From the NCBI GenBank assembly GCA_027311125.1, contig DAICZO010000307.1:1-61049 (forward strand): DNA of 61,049 nt, written 5' to 3'. The DNA comes from Acidobacteriaceae bacterium (GTDB lineage Bacteria > Acidobacteriota > Terriglobia > Terriglobales > Acidobacteriaceae). The notes below the pieces were generated by a model. The model searched no databases. It was not told where the DNA came from and worked only from the letters and a program-made list of their open reading frames with translations. The translations under genes were made by a program, and so were the position numbers. Of the stretch, positions 16,267 to 25,292 are shown piece after piece (position 1 is the stretch's first letter; each line of letters opens with the position of its first letter).

Positions 16267-17838
16267 ATGAGCGGGGAAGCTAAGGTGCAAGATCGGCTGT
16301 CGGGAGTTCTGCTGCATGTGACGTCGTTGCCGTCGTACGGTGGGGTGGGGGACTTTGGTCCGGCGGCCTATGGGTTCGTGGATTTTCTGGCGGCAGCAAA
16401 GCAGCGTCTATGGCAGGTGCTGCCCCTTAGCCCCACGGGCTATGGAAGTTCGCCATACTCTGCTCTATCGGCGTTTGCGGGCAACCCGTTGCTGATCAGC
16501 GTAGAGCGTCTGGCTCAAGAAGGATGGATTGCGTGGGAGCGTATCGGGGGGCTACCTGGGCACGATGGTCCAGTTCAATTCGAAGAGGCGATGCGGCTTA
16601 AAATGCCGTTGATAGAAGAGGCTGCTGCCAACTTTCTTGATAGAGCTGACAACGATGCGCGAGCGAGTTTTCAAAAGTTTTGCAACGACAACGGTTCTTG
16701 GTTGACCGATTATGCGATGTTCAATGTGTTGCGCCGGAAGTATAGCTATGCAAGCTGGCACGAGTGGCCAGTGGAACATGCACAGCGCAAGCCGGAAGCC
16801 ATGACTGCGTTGCTAAGTGAGCATGGCAAAGAGATGGCCATTGAGCAGGCGATTCAATACTTTTTTAGCCAGCAATGGTCTGCCCTGCGAGCCTACTGCT
16901 CGGAGCGGGATGTACGAATTATGGGTGATGTCGCGATCTTTGTGAACTACGATAGCGCCGATGTATGGACGCACCCTGAGCTATTTGAACTGGATGAAGA
17001 ACGGCGCCCGATACGGGTATCGGGTGTGCCGCCTGATTATTTTTCGGCTACTGGACAACGCTGGGGGAATCCGCTGTACAAGTGGGGCGTTTTGATGGAG
17101 CGAGGGTTCGACTGGTGGGTCGCTCGGGTGAGACGTTCGCTGGCGTTGTACGACATGATTCGATTGGATCACTTTCGGGGATTTGAGGCGTATTGGTCCA
17201 TCGCTGCCGAGGAAGCGACTGCGATTAACGGGCAGTGGGTCAAGGCACCGGGGCAAGAATTGTTTCAGCGACTGAAAGACGTGTTCGGGGATCTGCCGTT
17301 TGTTGCAGAAGATCTTGGCTTGATTACGCCTGAGGTGGACGAGCTGCGGGAGCATTTTGGGATGCCGGGTATGAGGATTCTACAGTTTGGTTTTTCGGAT
17401 CGTGGTGGGCATCTCTACCTGCCGCATCGCTACGTTCCGAATACTGTGGTTTATACAGGAACGCATGACAACAATACAACGCTGGGCTGGTGGCGCGATG
17501 ATGTTGGTGAAGCGGAGCGGAGGAACGTGCAGTCTTATCTGCAGAAGATTGAGCATGACGGGGACATTGTGTGGGCGATGATTCGGGCCGCGGCGCGATC
17601 GGTGGCCAATCTATGCATCTTCCCGATGCAGGATGTGCTGCATCTGGGGAGCGAGGGGAGAATGAATACGCCGTCTGAGGGGGTTGGTAATTGGACGTGG
17701 CGGTACGATGCAAGTGCGTTACACCCAGACTTTGCAGCACAGCTTGCCGCTCTGATGGAGATGACTGACCGTGACGGTTATGTGGCTCCGCAGCCTGAAG
17801 GCAGTGTCGATAAAGCAGACCTTAGCGTGAACGTTTAG
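16267..17838 (+). CDS. malQ: 4-alpha-glucanotransferase (amylomaltase, GH77)
   Basis: This enzyme transfers alpha-1,4-glucan segments between maltodextrins in the cytoplasm, for glycogen or starch metabolism. The 523-residue length is usual for GH77. Visible are the N-terminal SGVLLHVTSLPS, GYGSSPYSALSAFAGNPLLIS, and GDVAIFVNYDSADVW. The nucleophile region IRLDHFRGFEAYW has Asp301, the acid/base segment FVAEDLG has Glu348, and GTHDNNTTLGWW carries the third acidic residue. All catalytic residues are present. ATG at 16267 follows AGAGAGGAAG. The next gene starts 37 bp downstream, so read-through is possible, although the products look unrelated. Confidence 0.95.
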   Translation: MSGEAKVQDRLSGVLLHVTSLPSYGGVGDFGPAAYGFVDFLAAAKQRLWQVLPLSPTGYGSSPYSALSAFAGNPLLISVERLAQEGWIAWERIGGLPGHDGPVQFEEAMRLKMPLIEEAAANFLDRADNDARASFQKFCNDNGSWLTDYAMFNVLRRKYSYASWHEWPVEHAQRKPEAMTALLSEHGKEMAIEQAIQYFFSQQWSALRAYCSERDVRIMGDVAIFVNYDSADVWTHPELFELDEERRPIRVSGVPPDYFSATGQRWGNPLYKWGVLMERGFDWWVARVRRSLALYDMIRLDHFRGFEAYWSIAAEEATAINGQWVKAPGQELFQRLKDVFGDLPFVAEDLGLITPEVDELREHFGMPGMRILQFGFSDRGGHLYLPHRYVPNTVVYTGTHDNNTTLGWWRDDVGEAERRNVQSYLQKIEHDGDIVWAMIRAAARSVANLCIFPMQDVLHLGSEGRMNTPSEGVGNWTWRYDASALHPDFAAQLAALMEMTDRDGYVAPQPEGSVDKADLSVNV

Positions 17839-17874
17839 ACTGTTATTAAGTACAAACTTATTTGAGGAGCACTC

Positions 17875-18060
17875 ATGCCACTCTCTGGCGAAGCCATCCG
17901 TACCATGAACTACGTTGACGATATTTCTGTGACCTTGCGCCGGATTCTTGCGGTGCTGCCGTCGTTGACGGCTGAGGAACGCGAACGTGTTGCGAACCAT
18001 ATCAAGAGCGCTGAGCCGAGTTACGAGTCGGTGATTACTGCCGTGACGAGTACGAAGTGA
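17875..18060 (+). CDS. 61-residue hypothetical protein, coupled to the next gene
   Basis: A small, charged, predicted helical protein (LRRILAVLPSLTAEERERVANHI) with no recognised domain. The ATG has GAGGAG at ideal spacing, and the stop overlaps the GTG of the next gene by four bases (GTGA). Both features argue that it is genuinely translated and coupled to the dehydrogenase-like protein. The TAEERERVANHI segment looks like a helix pair, but function cannot be assigned. Confidence 0.6.
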   Translation: MPLSGEAIRTMNYVDDISVTLRRILAVLPSLTAEERERVANHIKSAEPSYESVITAVTSTK

Positions 18061-18677
18061 GCCAGGTCGTGACGGCGCTTCCGATCCATACTGTTGCCGT
18101 GATCGGCGCGGGTGAGGCTGGTCGAAGCTTTGCTCTGGCTTGTGCCTGTGCCGGTTTTCACGTGGTGCTGGAAGACGTGATGCCAGCTAATCTGCGTAAG
18201 GCCGAGGCTGACTTTGCAGATATGAGTGGGCGTGCGGGCCCTGGATGTCTGGAGCTGGTGGCGACGGTGGAAGATGCCGTTCGCAACGCGGATATCGTGT
18301 TCGATTTTGTGCCGGATGAGTTGGAGTCGAAGCTGGAGATCTTCAGCATGATCGACCGGATGGCCCCTCCGAAGACCATTATGTGCACTCCGAGCGATGC
18401 GTTGAGTATCACCGACTTGGCGTCATGTGTTTATCGTCCGGAGCGGTGCTTTGCGGTACGGGGTGGGTTGGCTCCTGTGGTGGCACAGGTGGGAGAGGCG
18501 TTGCGACTGTTGTATCCCGCAGGCATCGATGAATGCCTGATACCAGTTGTGATTGATTTCCTCGGGAAACAAGGCAGGATCGCACAGGCAGAGATTGATC
18601 CTGATGTGCCGATGTTGGTGAAGAATCTGGTGCAGGATGCCAAGTCCCCGACGGCTATTTCTGGGGCACGGAACTAA
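18057..18677 (+). CDS. 3-hydroxyacyl-CoA dehydrogenase NAD-binding domain protein (short)
   Basis: The 206-residue product has the Rossmann domain of 3-hydroxyacyl-CoA dehydrogenases: VAVIGAGEAGRSFALACACAG (glycine loop), an acidic residue ending strand two in VVLED, and ADIVFDFVPDELESK. Full-length enzymes (~280 residues) carry an extra helical C-terminal domain for dimerisation and substrate binding. Here only about 30 residues follow the Rossmann core, so substrate and activity are uncertain. The usual SxH catalytic segment appears as CTPSDALSI, with no histidine visible at that place. The GTG start overlaps the upstream small ORF, implying coupling. Confidence 0.7.
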   Translation: MSQVVTALPIHTVAVIGAGEAGRSFALACACAGFHVVLEDVMPANLRKAEADFADMSGRAGPGCLELVATVEDAVRNADIVFDFVPDELESKLEIFSMIDRMAPPKTIMCTPSDALSITDLASCVYRPERCFAVRGGLAPVVAQVGEALRLLYPAGIDECLIPVVIDFLGKQGRIAQAEIDPDVPMLVKNLVQDAKSPTAISGARN

Positions 18678-18729
18678 TTCACTGGTAGATGCGTAACGCT
18701 GTGGGGAAGGACTTCGTCAAACAACAGCT

Positions 18730-19986
18730 ATGCGTGCGCTCTTCGAGATCATCATTCAGGTTTTTAAGTCGATCGGGGCGAATAAGTTACGCTCGTTTCT
18801 GACGATGTTCGGCATCGCCTGGGGCGTGGCCTCTCTGCTGCTTTTGATTGGGCTGGGTGAAGGATTTCGCTCGGGACAGCGGCGGGGACTGGCAGAGTTG
18901 GGCACCGATGTCATCATGCTGTGGAGCGGTACGATTCCCGCACTGCCGGGACAGCATACGGGGATGCAGCCCTATAAGCTGACGATGCGTGATGCGGACG
19001 CGATTCGTGCAGAGGCTCCGCATGTGCGTGATGTGACGGCAATGATTAGCCGCAGCGATCTGAAGCAGGTCAGCGAGTATTCCAGTGCGGGCGGTCAGGT
19101 GATGGGGGTCGAGGTTAACTATCCGGTGATTCGTTCTTTGCCGATAGCGCAGGGACGATTTTTGAATGAGGACGACCTAGCCCAACGACGGCAGGTCGTG
19201 ATTCTGGGACAAAAGACCTATCAGCTTTTGTTTTCGGGGCATCCGGGACTAGGTGCGTACATCACGCTAAATGGCTATCGATTCCAGGTGGTAGGGATTG
19301 CTGCCAAGTTTGGGCGTGGGAATAACGACGGCGACAACCAGAAGATCTATATTCCGCTGAGCACGATGCTGGAGTTATTTCCGATCAAAGGTGACAATGT
19401 GCCGACGGATGCCATTTCCTCAATACAGTATCAACCGACGACGCCGGACTTGAATGAAACAGCGAAGGCTGAGGTACATCGTGCTGTCGCGGGGCAGCAT
19501 GGCTTCGATCCCTCGGCTACGGAAGCATTTGAGGAGTGGGACACGATCAAATCCAACCGGACGGTGGGTCTGATCTTTACGGCGATGGATGTTTTTCTGG
19601 GTGGAGTAGGTATTGTTACTCTGGCGCTTGGCGCGGTGGGGATCATCAATATCATGCTGGTTACGGTGAGCGAGCGGACCAAAGAGATTGGGTTGCGGAA
19701 GGCGCTGGGCGCAACTAATGGCAGCATCCTGACACAGTTCTTTCTGGAAGGCCTCATGCTGACGGGCTTGAGCGGCTTGATAGGGATTGCAGCAGCAGCA
19801 GGTCTGATGTTCGCACTGGGCTCCGTTGTTGGGGACAATGACATGGGATTCGATCCTCCACGACTGGTGCCGTGGTCGGCTGCACTGGCGCTGGGGACGT
19901 TGACCTTGTGCGGCATCATTGCGGGCATCTATCCAGCGCGGCAGGCGGCGATGTTGCAACCGGTAGAAGCCTTGCGGAAGGAGTAA
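18730..19986 (+). CDS. FtsX/MacB-type ABC transporter permease
   Basis: A 418-residue permease of the mechanotransmission (MacB/LolCE/FtsX) class. One N-terminal transmembrane helix (LTMFGIAWGVASLLLLIGLGE), a periplasmic MacB_PCD domain (about 50-260) and three C-terminal helices give the usual topology. The cytoplasmic coupling motif ERTKEIGLRKALGA contacts an ATPase. A related permease gene follows after six bases. No ATP-binding subunit or membrane-fusion protein is encoded next to them. GGAAGGA lies upstream of the ATG. The transported or extruded substrate is unknown. Confidence 0.88.
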   Translation: MRALFEIIIQVFKSIGANKLRSFLTMFGIAWGVASLLLLIGLGEGFRSGQRRGLAELGTDVIMLWSGTIPALPGQHTGMQPYKLTMRDADAIRAEAPHVRDVTAMISRSDLKQVSEYSSAGGQVMGVEVNYPVIRSLPIAQGRFLNEDDLAQRRQVVILGQKTYQLLFSGHPGLGAYITLNGYRFQVVGIAAKFGRGNNDGDNQKIYIPLSTMLELFPIKGDNVPTDAISSIQYQPTTPDLNETAKAEVHRAVAGQHGFDPSATEAFEEWDTIKSNRTVGLIFTAMDVFLGGVGIVTLALGAVGIINIMLVTVSERTKEIGLRKALGATNGSILTQFFLEGLMLTGLSGLIGIAAAAGLMFALGSVVGDNDMGFDPPRLVPWSAALALGTLTLCGIIAGIYPARQAAMLQPVEALRKE

Positions 19987-19992
19987 CGAGCG

Positions 19993-21234
19993 ATGCTGAG
20001 CGACATCTTTGGGCAGGCGATCGAAGCGATGCGGCACAACGGGCGGCGTACTGCTATTACTGTGGTGGGCATGGCCTGGGGTATTGCCACGGTGGTGCTG
20101 CTGCTGGCGTATGGTGCGGGCTTTGGGCAGGCATTCGAGAATATCTTCGCGCAGTTTGGGACCAATATGATGGGTGTGTTTCCAGGTCGGACGAGCGAGC
20201 AGGCTGGAGGTTCCAAGGCCGGTGTTGTGGTGCGCCTGACCATGGACGATGTTGAGCGAATACAGGAGACGGTGCCGGGCGTTTTGCATGTCGCGCCTAC
20301 TGTGTCCAAGCAGGTGCCAGTGCAGAATGAGTTGCACAGCTATAGTTGGGGCGTGGATGGGATAACGCCCGAGTTGCAGCCGATACAGCGGATGGATTTG
20401 AGTGAAGGACGGCTACTGACGGAAGCCGATCTGGTGCAGCGGGCGCATGTAACAGTGATTGGGTCAGAAGCAAAGACCAAGCTATTCTCTGGGATGTTTG
20501 CGTTGGGGCAGACGATACGCCTGAATGGTGTGCCATTTGAGATTGTAGGGGTGCTGAAGCCGAAGATGCAGGAGGGTGCAGATAGCGACATTAATCGGGG
20601 TATCAACGTGCCGCTCACTACCATGACGGATCTTAAAGCCACCAAGTATCTGGACGGCATTTGGATGGACTACAAGGGCGAGCCGAAAGAGGTCGAGAGT
20701 GCGTTGCGCAAGACACTCGCTGCAAGTCATGGCTACCGCGCTTCCGATCGGCGAGCGGTCTTTGTGGCGAATATTATGGAGCAGTTGGCGCAGTTTCGGA
20801 TAATTTCGCTGGGATTACAGGCGCTACTCTTGTTTATTGGCGCGTTGACACTTGGGATCGCGGGTATCGGGCTGATGAACATTATGCTGGTGAGCGTTCA
20901 GCAGCGGACGCGAGAGATTGGGGTGGAGAAGGCGTTGGGAGCGCGCAAGCGACATATCCTGATGCAGTTTCTAGCGGAAGCACTGGTGATTACCGGAGTT
21001 GGTGGCGCGGGCGGGATTGTGTTGGCGTATGTGGTGGCCAAGAGCATCGGGAGCATTACCTTTTATAGCGCAATGGCTTCGAATGCGGATGCAGGCGATA
21101 TTCATCTGCTGGTGTCGCCGGAGATTGTGGTGGTTGCGACGACCATTTTGGTTATCGTTGGAACGATCAGCGGGATGATTCCGGCGATACAGGCTTCGAA
21201 TCTTGATCCGATTGAGGCCTTGCGGTACGAGTAG
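19993..21234 (+). CDS. FtsX/MacB-type ABC transporter permease (second copy)
   Basis: A 413-residue paralogue of the preceding permease with the same topology: N-terminal helix VVGMAWGIATVVLLLAYGAG, periplasmic MacB_PCD domain, C-terminal three-helix FtsX domain with QQRTREIGVEKALGARK. The six-base gap from its neighbour, and the shared lack of an ATPase, suggest the two form a heterodimer served by an ATPase encoded elsewhere. ATG at 19993. The gene converges on the GH31 gene 28 bp away, and I see no clear terminator between them. Confidence 0.88.
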   Translation: MLSDIFGQAIEAMRHNGRRTAITVVGMAWGIATVVLLLAYGAGFGQAFENIFAQFGTNMMGVFPGRTSEQAGGSKAGVVVRLTMDDVERIQETVPGVLHVAPTVSKQVPVQNELHSYSWGVDGITPELQPIQRMDLSEGRLLTEADLVQRAHVTVIGSEAKTKLFSGMFALGQTIRLNGVPFEIVGVLKPKMQEGADSDINRGINVPLTTMTDLKATKYLDGIWMDYKGEPKEVESALRKTLAASHGYRASDRRAVFVANIMEQLAQFRIISLGLQALLLFIGALTLGIAGIGLMNIMLVSVQQRTREIGVEKALGARKRHILMQFLAEALVITGVGGAGGIVLAYVVAKSIGSITFYSAMASNADAGDIHLLVSPEIVVVATTILVIVGTISGMIPAIQASNLDPIEALRYE

Positions 21235-21261
21235 GCTGCTGTGTCGTGTCGTGCCAAAATA

Positions 21262-23739
21262 CTACTGTAGCGTGAGGTCTACGCCGGCAGGGTCGTTCGG
21301 TATGGTGACGACTGAGGCTTTGCCGATGGAATGGAGCTTGAGCTTTTCGGTGGGTGTGGTTGCTTCGCCACGATGTGTTGTCCAGCCATAGGTCTCGATG
21401 CGTATCTGCTTCCACCATGGAGCATAGGTGCCCTGTTGTGCTCCGATATGGAGTGCCAGCGTGCCATCTGATTTTTCCTCGCAGGAGTAATGGATGCGTA
21501 GATAGGAACCACTGCGGAAGGCGAAGCTTTTGCCGTCGTCCTGATAGAGGTCGCCGTGGCAGTCTGGACCGGGGTAGATGCGCAGGGTGAGTGGTCCGTT
21601 GGGAATCTCCTCTGTACTTTGCGTGAGGGGTGCGATGGGAAGTATGGTGCCTTCACGGACGTAGACAGGCAGGTCTGCCAGGGTTGGTGTAATCAGGAGA
21701 GGCTGGGTGGCGAGCTTGGCATCGCGCTGCTCGAGATCGCGCGCACTTGTTTGTGTGCGTCGATCAAGGCGGTCACCACTCCAATAGTCGTACCAGATGC
21801 CGGGTGGCAGATGGACCTCGTAGGGCGCGACTTCCTCTGGGGAAGGTGATGCTGCTATAAGCAGGTCTGGGCCAAAGAGGAACTCTCCCGATGCATCGAG
21901 ATCAAGAGGGTGGCCGTCGGAAGTAGCGTTGGGAAACTCGAGGAAGAGTGGGCGCATGATGGGTATACCGGTGCGGGACATCTCTTCCGCAGTGGTGTAG
22001 AGGTAGGGCATGAGGCGGTAGCGTTCTTCGATGTAGCGGCGACGGATGGTGAGTTGTTCGGGGCCATCGACCCATGGTTCGTGGTCGCGGGTACCCTTGG
22101 CAGCATGGTCGCGGTCGATAGGCTGGAAGGCTGCAATCTCGAGCCATTTAGTGAGGAGATCGGGTGGCGGGGAACCGGCGAAGCCGCCGACGTCGGCACC
22201 GGTCATGCCGAAGCCACTAAGACCCAGGTTGACGATTTGTGGAACGGTCATGCGCAGATGGTTCCATGTCGAGCTATTGTCGCCTGTCCAGGTGGCTGCA
22301 TAACGCTGACCGCCTGCGTAGCTGGCCCGCGTGAGGACGAACGGCCGGACGTTTGGCTGGAGTGCGAGGAGGCCGTCGTAGGTGGCGCGCGAGTTCTCCA
22401 TGCCGAAGACATTGTGGATCTCCAGATGGCTGGCGGTGCTAGGGAGGAAGCCGGGTTCGTCGATGCGGTGCTGGATGTCGTCCGGCATAGTCTTGGTGGG
22501 GACATTGAAGACGGCTGGCTCGTTCATGTCGTTCCAGAAGCCAGCAACACCTTCTTGCGTGAACTGTCGATAGAGTGTGCCCCACCAGTCTCGTGTTAGT
22601 TTGCGTGTGAAGTCAGGGAAGACCGCTGGGCCGGGCCAGACTACACCTGTGTAGACGGTGCCGTCGGGGTTCTTGACGAAGTGATCGCCTGCTGTTCCGG
22701 TGTCGTAGGGGGCGTACCCTGCGTTGGGCAGATTTGCTATGTGGAGATCGGTTATGGCGACGATGTGGAAGTGGTTCGCTGCCAGTTGTTGAATCATCTG
22801 AGAAAAATGGGGGAACTTGTCGGGGTCTACAGTGAAGGGACGATTGACTTTCTGGTAGTCGATATCGAGGTAGATGGCGTCAGCAGGGATATGATCTGCG
22901 CGCAGGCGTGCGGCAATATCGAGGACGCGTGACTCTGGCACGTAGCTGTATCGTGATTGCTGGAAGCCTAGAGTCCAAAGGGGTGGAAGGGGGGTGGGTC
23001 CGGTGAGCCAGGCATAGGTTTGCATGACCTGCCTGGGAGTTGGGCCGTAGAAGACGTAGTAGTCGACTGGACCGTTTGGAGCTCCAAAGCTGTATTGGTC
23101 GGGGAGTTCGCGGCCGAAGTCGAAGGAAGTGCGCCACGTGTTATCCAAGAAGATACCGAGAGCGCGTCCGGCGCGGAAGTTGATGAAGAAGGGAATGCTT
23201 TTATAGATGGGATCGGACGACTCCTGCCAACCAAAGTTGTCTGTGTTCCACATCGCGAAGGCTTCTCCGGCGCGGTCGAGTGGGCCGGGTTTGTCTCCGA
23301 GACCGAAGAAGTGATCATCGGAGTGCTTTTGCTTGCGAATGCGGAAGCGGTTGCCCTGCCAGTTGATGGGTTCAGCATCCTGCTGGAGTACGTTGCCTAA
23401 ATGATCGCTGATGGTGAGTCGAAGGTCGGGAGTGATGGCTAATAGGAGGGTTTTGGTGCTGAACCCCGTGGTTGTAGGTGTGACCGCCACGGTGGCGGTG
23501 CGGGCCGCAGAGAGAACTGCCCAGGAGGCGTCTTCAGGTAGCGGGGCCTGATGTGCTGCGCGGACGCGGATGACATCATCACGGAGGGCTGTTACCTGGA
23601 GAGTTGTTCCATAGGCAGAGCAATCGACACCGTTGATCCTGGGCAAGCATTTGAATTCGTTTTGAGCGGCTGCTACGGCGGGGAAGAGCGCTAACACAGT
23701 CAGCAGGGAGGCGAAGCGAACTCCAACGGGCGATGGCAT
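21262..23739 (-). CDS. Exported GH31 alpha-glucosidase family protein
   Basis: An 825-residue secreted glycoside hydrolase. The signal peptide spans residues 1-25 (LLTVLALFPAVAAAQ). An N-terminal beta-sandwich precedes the (beta/alpha)8 barrel, whose nucleophile Asp404 lies in FWNDMNEP. Further barrel motifs are YLDIDYQKVNRPFTVD and WTGDNSSTW, the latter containing the likely acid/base Asp. Beta domains, including a DUF5110-like part, close the chain. GH31 members cleave alpha-glucosides or alpha-xylosides in the periplasm. Proximity to malQ fits alpha-glucan use, but isoprimeverose-type activity is equally possible. It is a single gene on this strand. Confidence 0.9.
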   Translation of the reverse strand: MPSPVGVRFASLLTVLALFPAVAAAQNEFKCLPRINGVDCSAYGTTLQVTALRDDVIRVRAAHQAPLPEDASWAVLSAARTATVAVTPTTTGFSTKTLLLAITPDLRLTISDHLGNVLQQDAEPINWQGNRFRIRKQKHSDDHFFGLGDKPGPLDRAGEAFAMWNTDNFGWQESSDPIYKSIPFFINFRAGRALGIFLDNTWRTSFDFGRELPDQYSFGAPNGPVDYYVFYGPTPRQVMQTYAWLTGPTPLPPLWTLGFQQSRYSYVPESRVLDIAARLRADHIPADAIYLDIDYQKVNRPFTVDPDKFPHFSQMIQQLAANHFHIVAITDLHIANLPNAGYAPYDTGTAGDHFVKNPDGTVYTGVVWPGPAVFPDFTRKLTRDWWGTLYRQFTQEGVAGFWNDMNEPAVFNVPTKTMPDDIQHRIDEPGFLPSTASHLEIHNVFGMENSRATYDGLLALQPNVRPFVLTRASYAGGQRYAATWTGDNSSTWNHLRMTVPQIVNLGLSGFGMTGADVGGFAGSPPPDLLTKWLEIAAFQPIDRDHAAKGTRDHEPWVDGPEQLTIRRRYIEERYRLMPYLYTTAEEMSRTGIPIMRPLFLEFPNATSDGHPLDLDASGEFLFGPDLLIAASPSPEEVAPYEVHLPPGIWYDYWSGDRLDRRTQTSARDLEQRDAKLATQPLLITPTLADLPVYVREGTILPIAPLTQSTEEIPNGPLTLRIYPGPDCHGDLYQDDGKSFAFRSGSYLRIHYSCEEKSDGTLALHIGAQQGTYAPWWKQIRIETYGWTTHRGEATTPTEKLKLHSIGKASVVTIPNDPAGVDLTLQ

Positions 23740-23819
23740 GAGGAGAATAGTAGCAACTGATGTGTTCTTTCGTCTCTGAGGGTGTCTTTAGTTTCAGCTA
23801 AACCGCAGATTGTGCTGCA

Positions 23820-24317
23820 TTACGACTGTGATTCAGTATCTGGCATGGAGAGGTAGATGAGTACGATGCCGACTACAGTGAACATACGGGCAGCAGCCTC
23901 CTGTCCATTCCAGGTTTTGGACTGCCACATGAGAAACCACTCCGCCCCGACGGAGAGGAAAGCGATGAACCACATGAGCAGGCTAAGCGTGAGAGCCATA
24001 ATGCCGAAACGTTTTGCCGTGTTGAAGCTGGAGGCCGAGGTGCGGAGGTTTTGCGCCAGGCGGTACGCACCAAGAAAACATAGGATGGTCGTGAGAATCT
24101 CCCAGCAGATGATGGAAGCGTAAAAGGCATGGTGAATTGTAGTGGTATTGATTGCTCTCCACATACCGGAGTTGCCGGGGAAGGTCGAGTCCATCATAAG
24201 GACGTGGTGGACAAACTGATAGTTTGAGTTGTAGTCGGTGGTGTTGTTGAAGACCACAAGCAGGTAGAAGAAGCCGATGGCAAAGAGCAGCAAGCACTTG
24301 GACAGACGAACAGTCAT
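23820..24317 (-). CDS. DUF2165 small integral membrane protein
   Basis: A 165-residue protein with four predicted transmembrane helices (about 7-24, 65-87, 100-120, 140-158), matching the DUF2165 family. Conserved-looking features include FNNTTDYNSNYQFVHHVLMMD after helix one and WQSKTWNGQEAA before helix four. Function is unknown. It lies seven bases downstream of the cytochrome c fusion gene on the same strand, so the two are probably co-transcribed, and a role as membrane partner of that redox protein is possible. Confidence 0.8.
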   Translation of the reverse strand: MTVRLSKCLLLFAIGFFYLLVVFNNTTDYNSNYQFVHHVLMMDSTFPGNSGMWRAINTTTIHHAFYASIICWEILTTILCFLGAYRLAQNLRTSASSFNTAKRFGIMALTLSLLMWFIAFLSVGAEWFLMWQSKTWNGQEAAARMFTVVGIVLIYLSMPDTESQS

Positions 24318-24323
24318 GGGGAG

Positions 24324-25223
24324 TTACTCCGAGGGAAAGGCTTGGAAGTACGCGGTGATGGCTGCGAGTGTTGCCTGATCGTAGGCAGGATTGCCGGGCA
24401 TGGTGGCTTTGCTATCCACGCGCCGCGGGTCGTGGACGTAGTTGGCAAAATCTACTGGATTGTGTCGGGCGTGGGCAGCCAGCGTTGACCAGGTGCGACC
24501 AGCTTTGGTGCCTCCTGCTGTACCGTGATTGTGGCATCGCAGGCAGTTCTCTTTGGCGATGGCAAAGCCGAGCACTACAGGAGAATCTGTTGGAAAATGG
24601 CCAGATGGAGTGATGGGGCCGAACTGGTCTTTCTGGGTGCCAAAACTTAGTAGGAACATTTCAGTTGGCTCCTGTGGCATATCTTGATGAGTGAGAACCT
24701 TGAACGAAGGCTTGAAGTCTGGGTATGTGATCATGTAGGGTCCGGGGTCTTGGTTCTTCGTCGCGGCGGCCCATTGGGACGTAGACAGGCCGTTGATTTT
24801 AAGGACCAGGATAGGATGGTGGGCGACGACGTATTCAGCCGGCAACTGGGATTGATACCGATCCACACAGAGCGCGTTCATCATGTCGGAGTTGGCTAGA
24901 ACTCCGATGATGCGAGCGAGCACGCTCAACTCGACACCGCTCACCTTAGCACGCGGCGTGTGGAGTTCGTTGAAATTGATATCCTCGACGATAGTTGTTT
25001 CTACCTGCGGCAGCGACAGCAGACTCTGATAGGGGATGAACCAGTGGCTAGAGGGGGGGACGCCAGCGATCATTCCTGTGACTTCCAGGTCCGTAACGCT
25101 ATGTCGCTGAGACTGGAGCAGCGGAGATGGTGTGACTGGTTGGGCTGAATGTGCGGAGGACAGCAGACTGCCACAGAAGATGCCACCTAAAGCGAGCAGG
25201 CCGATTAGTCTTTTGCGTTCCAT
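24324..25223 (-). CDS. Exported molybdopterin-fold / cytochrome c fusion protein
   Basis: About 299 residues. Residues 1-27 are a signal peptide. Residues ~40-180 resemble the sulfite-oxidase-type molybdopterin-binding fold: DLEVTGMIAG, YQSLLSLPQVE, a cysteine (Cys119) in NALCVDRYQ at the place of the metal-binding Cys, and VLKINGLS. The C-terminal ~75 residues are a class I cytochrome c with haem motif CLRCH (227-231) and a distal Met in SKATMPGN. It would act in the periplasm, moving electrons from an unknown donor to haem. Upstream TTG codons are in frame, but ATG at 25223 starts directly at the signal peptide. The cytochrome part is certain; the molybdopterin part is a pattern match only. 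Confidence 0.7.
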   Translation of the reverse strand: MERKRLIGLLALGGIFCGSLLSSAHSAQPVTPSPLLQSQRHSVTDLEVTGMIAGVPPSSHWFIPYQSLLSLPQVETTIVEDINFNELHTPRAKVSGVELSVLARIIGVLANSDMMNALCVDRYQSQLPAEYVVAHHPILVLKINGLSTSQWAAATKNQDPGPYMITYPDFKPSFKVLTHQDMPQEPTEMFLLSFGTQKDQFGPITPSGHFPTDSPVVLGFAIAKENCLRCHNHGTAGGTKAGRTWSTLAAHARHNPVDFANYVHDPRRVDSKATMPGNPAYDQATLAAITAYFQAFPSE

Positions 25224-25292
25224 ACGTAATGCTAACCGCAACAATTAATTTAGCAAGAGAGAAATTCTACAGTCGTGTTAGAGTACGGCCAC

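Noticed and set aside
19420-20337. 305-residue antisense frame across the two FtsX permeases
   Set aside because: Composition is His/Gln/Arg-rich and spans two genuine genes and their junction.
21910-22599. 229-residue plus-strand frame antisense to the GH31 gene
   Set aside because: It covers the catalytic region of a clearly coding glucosidase on the other strand.
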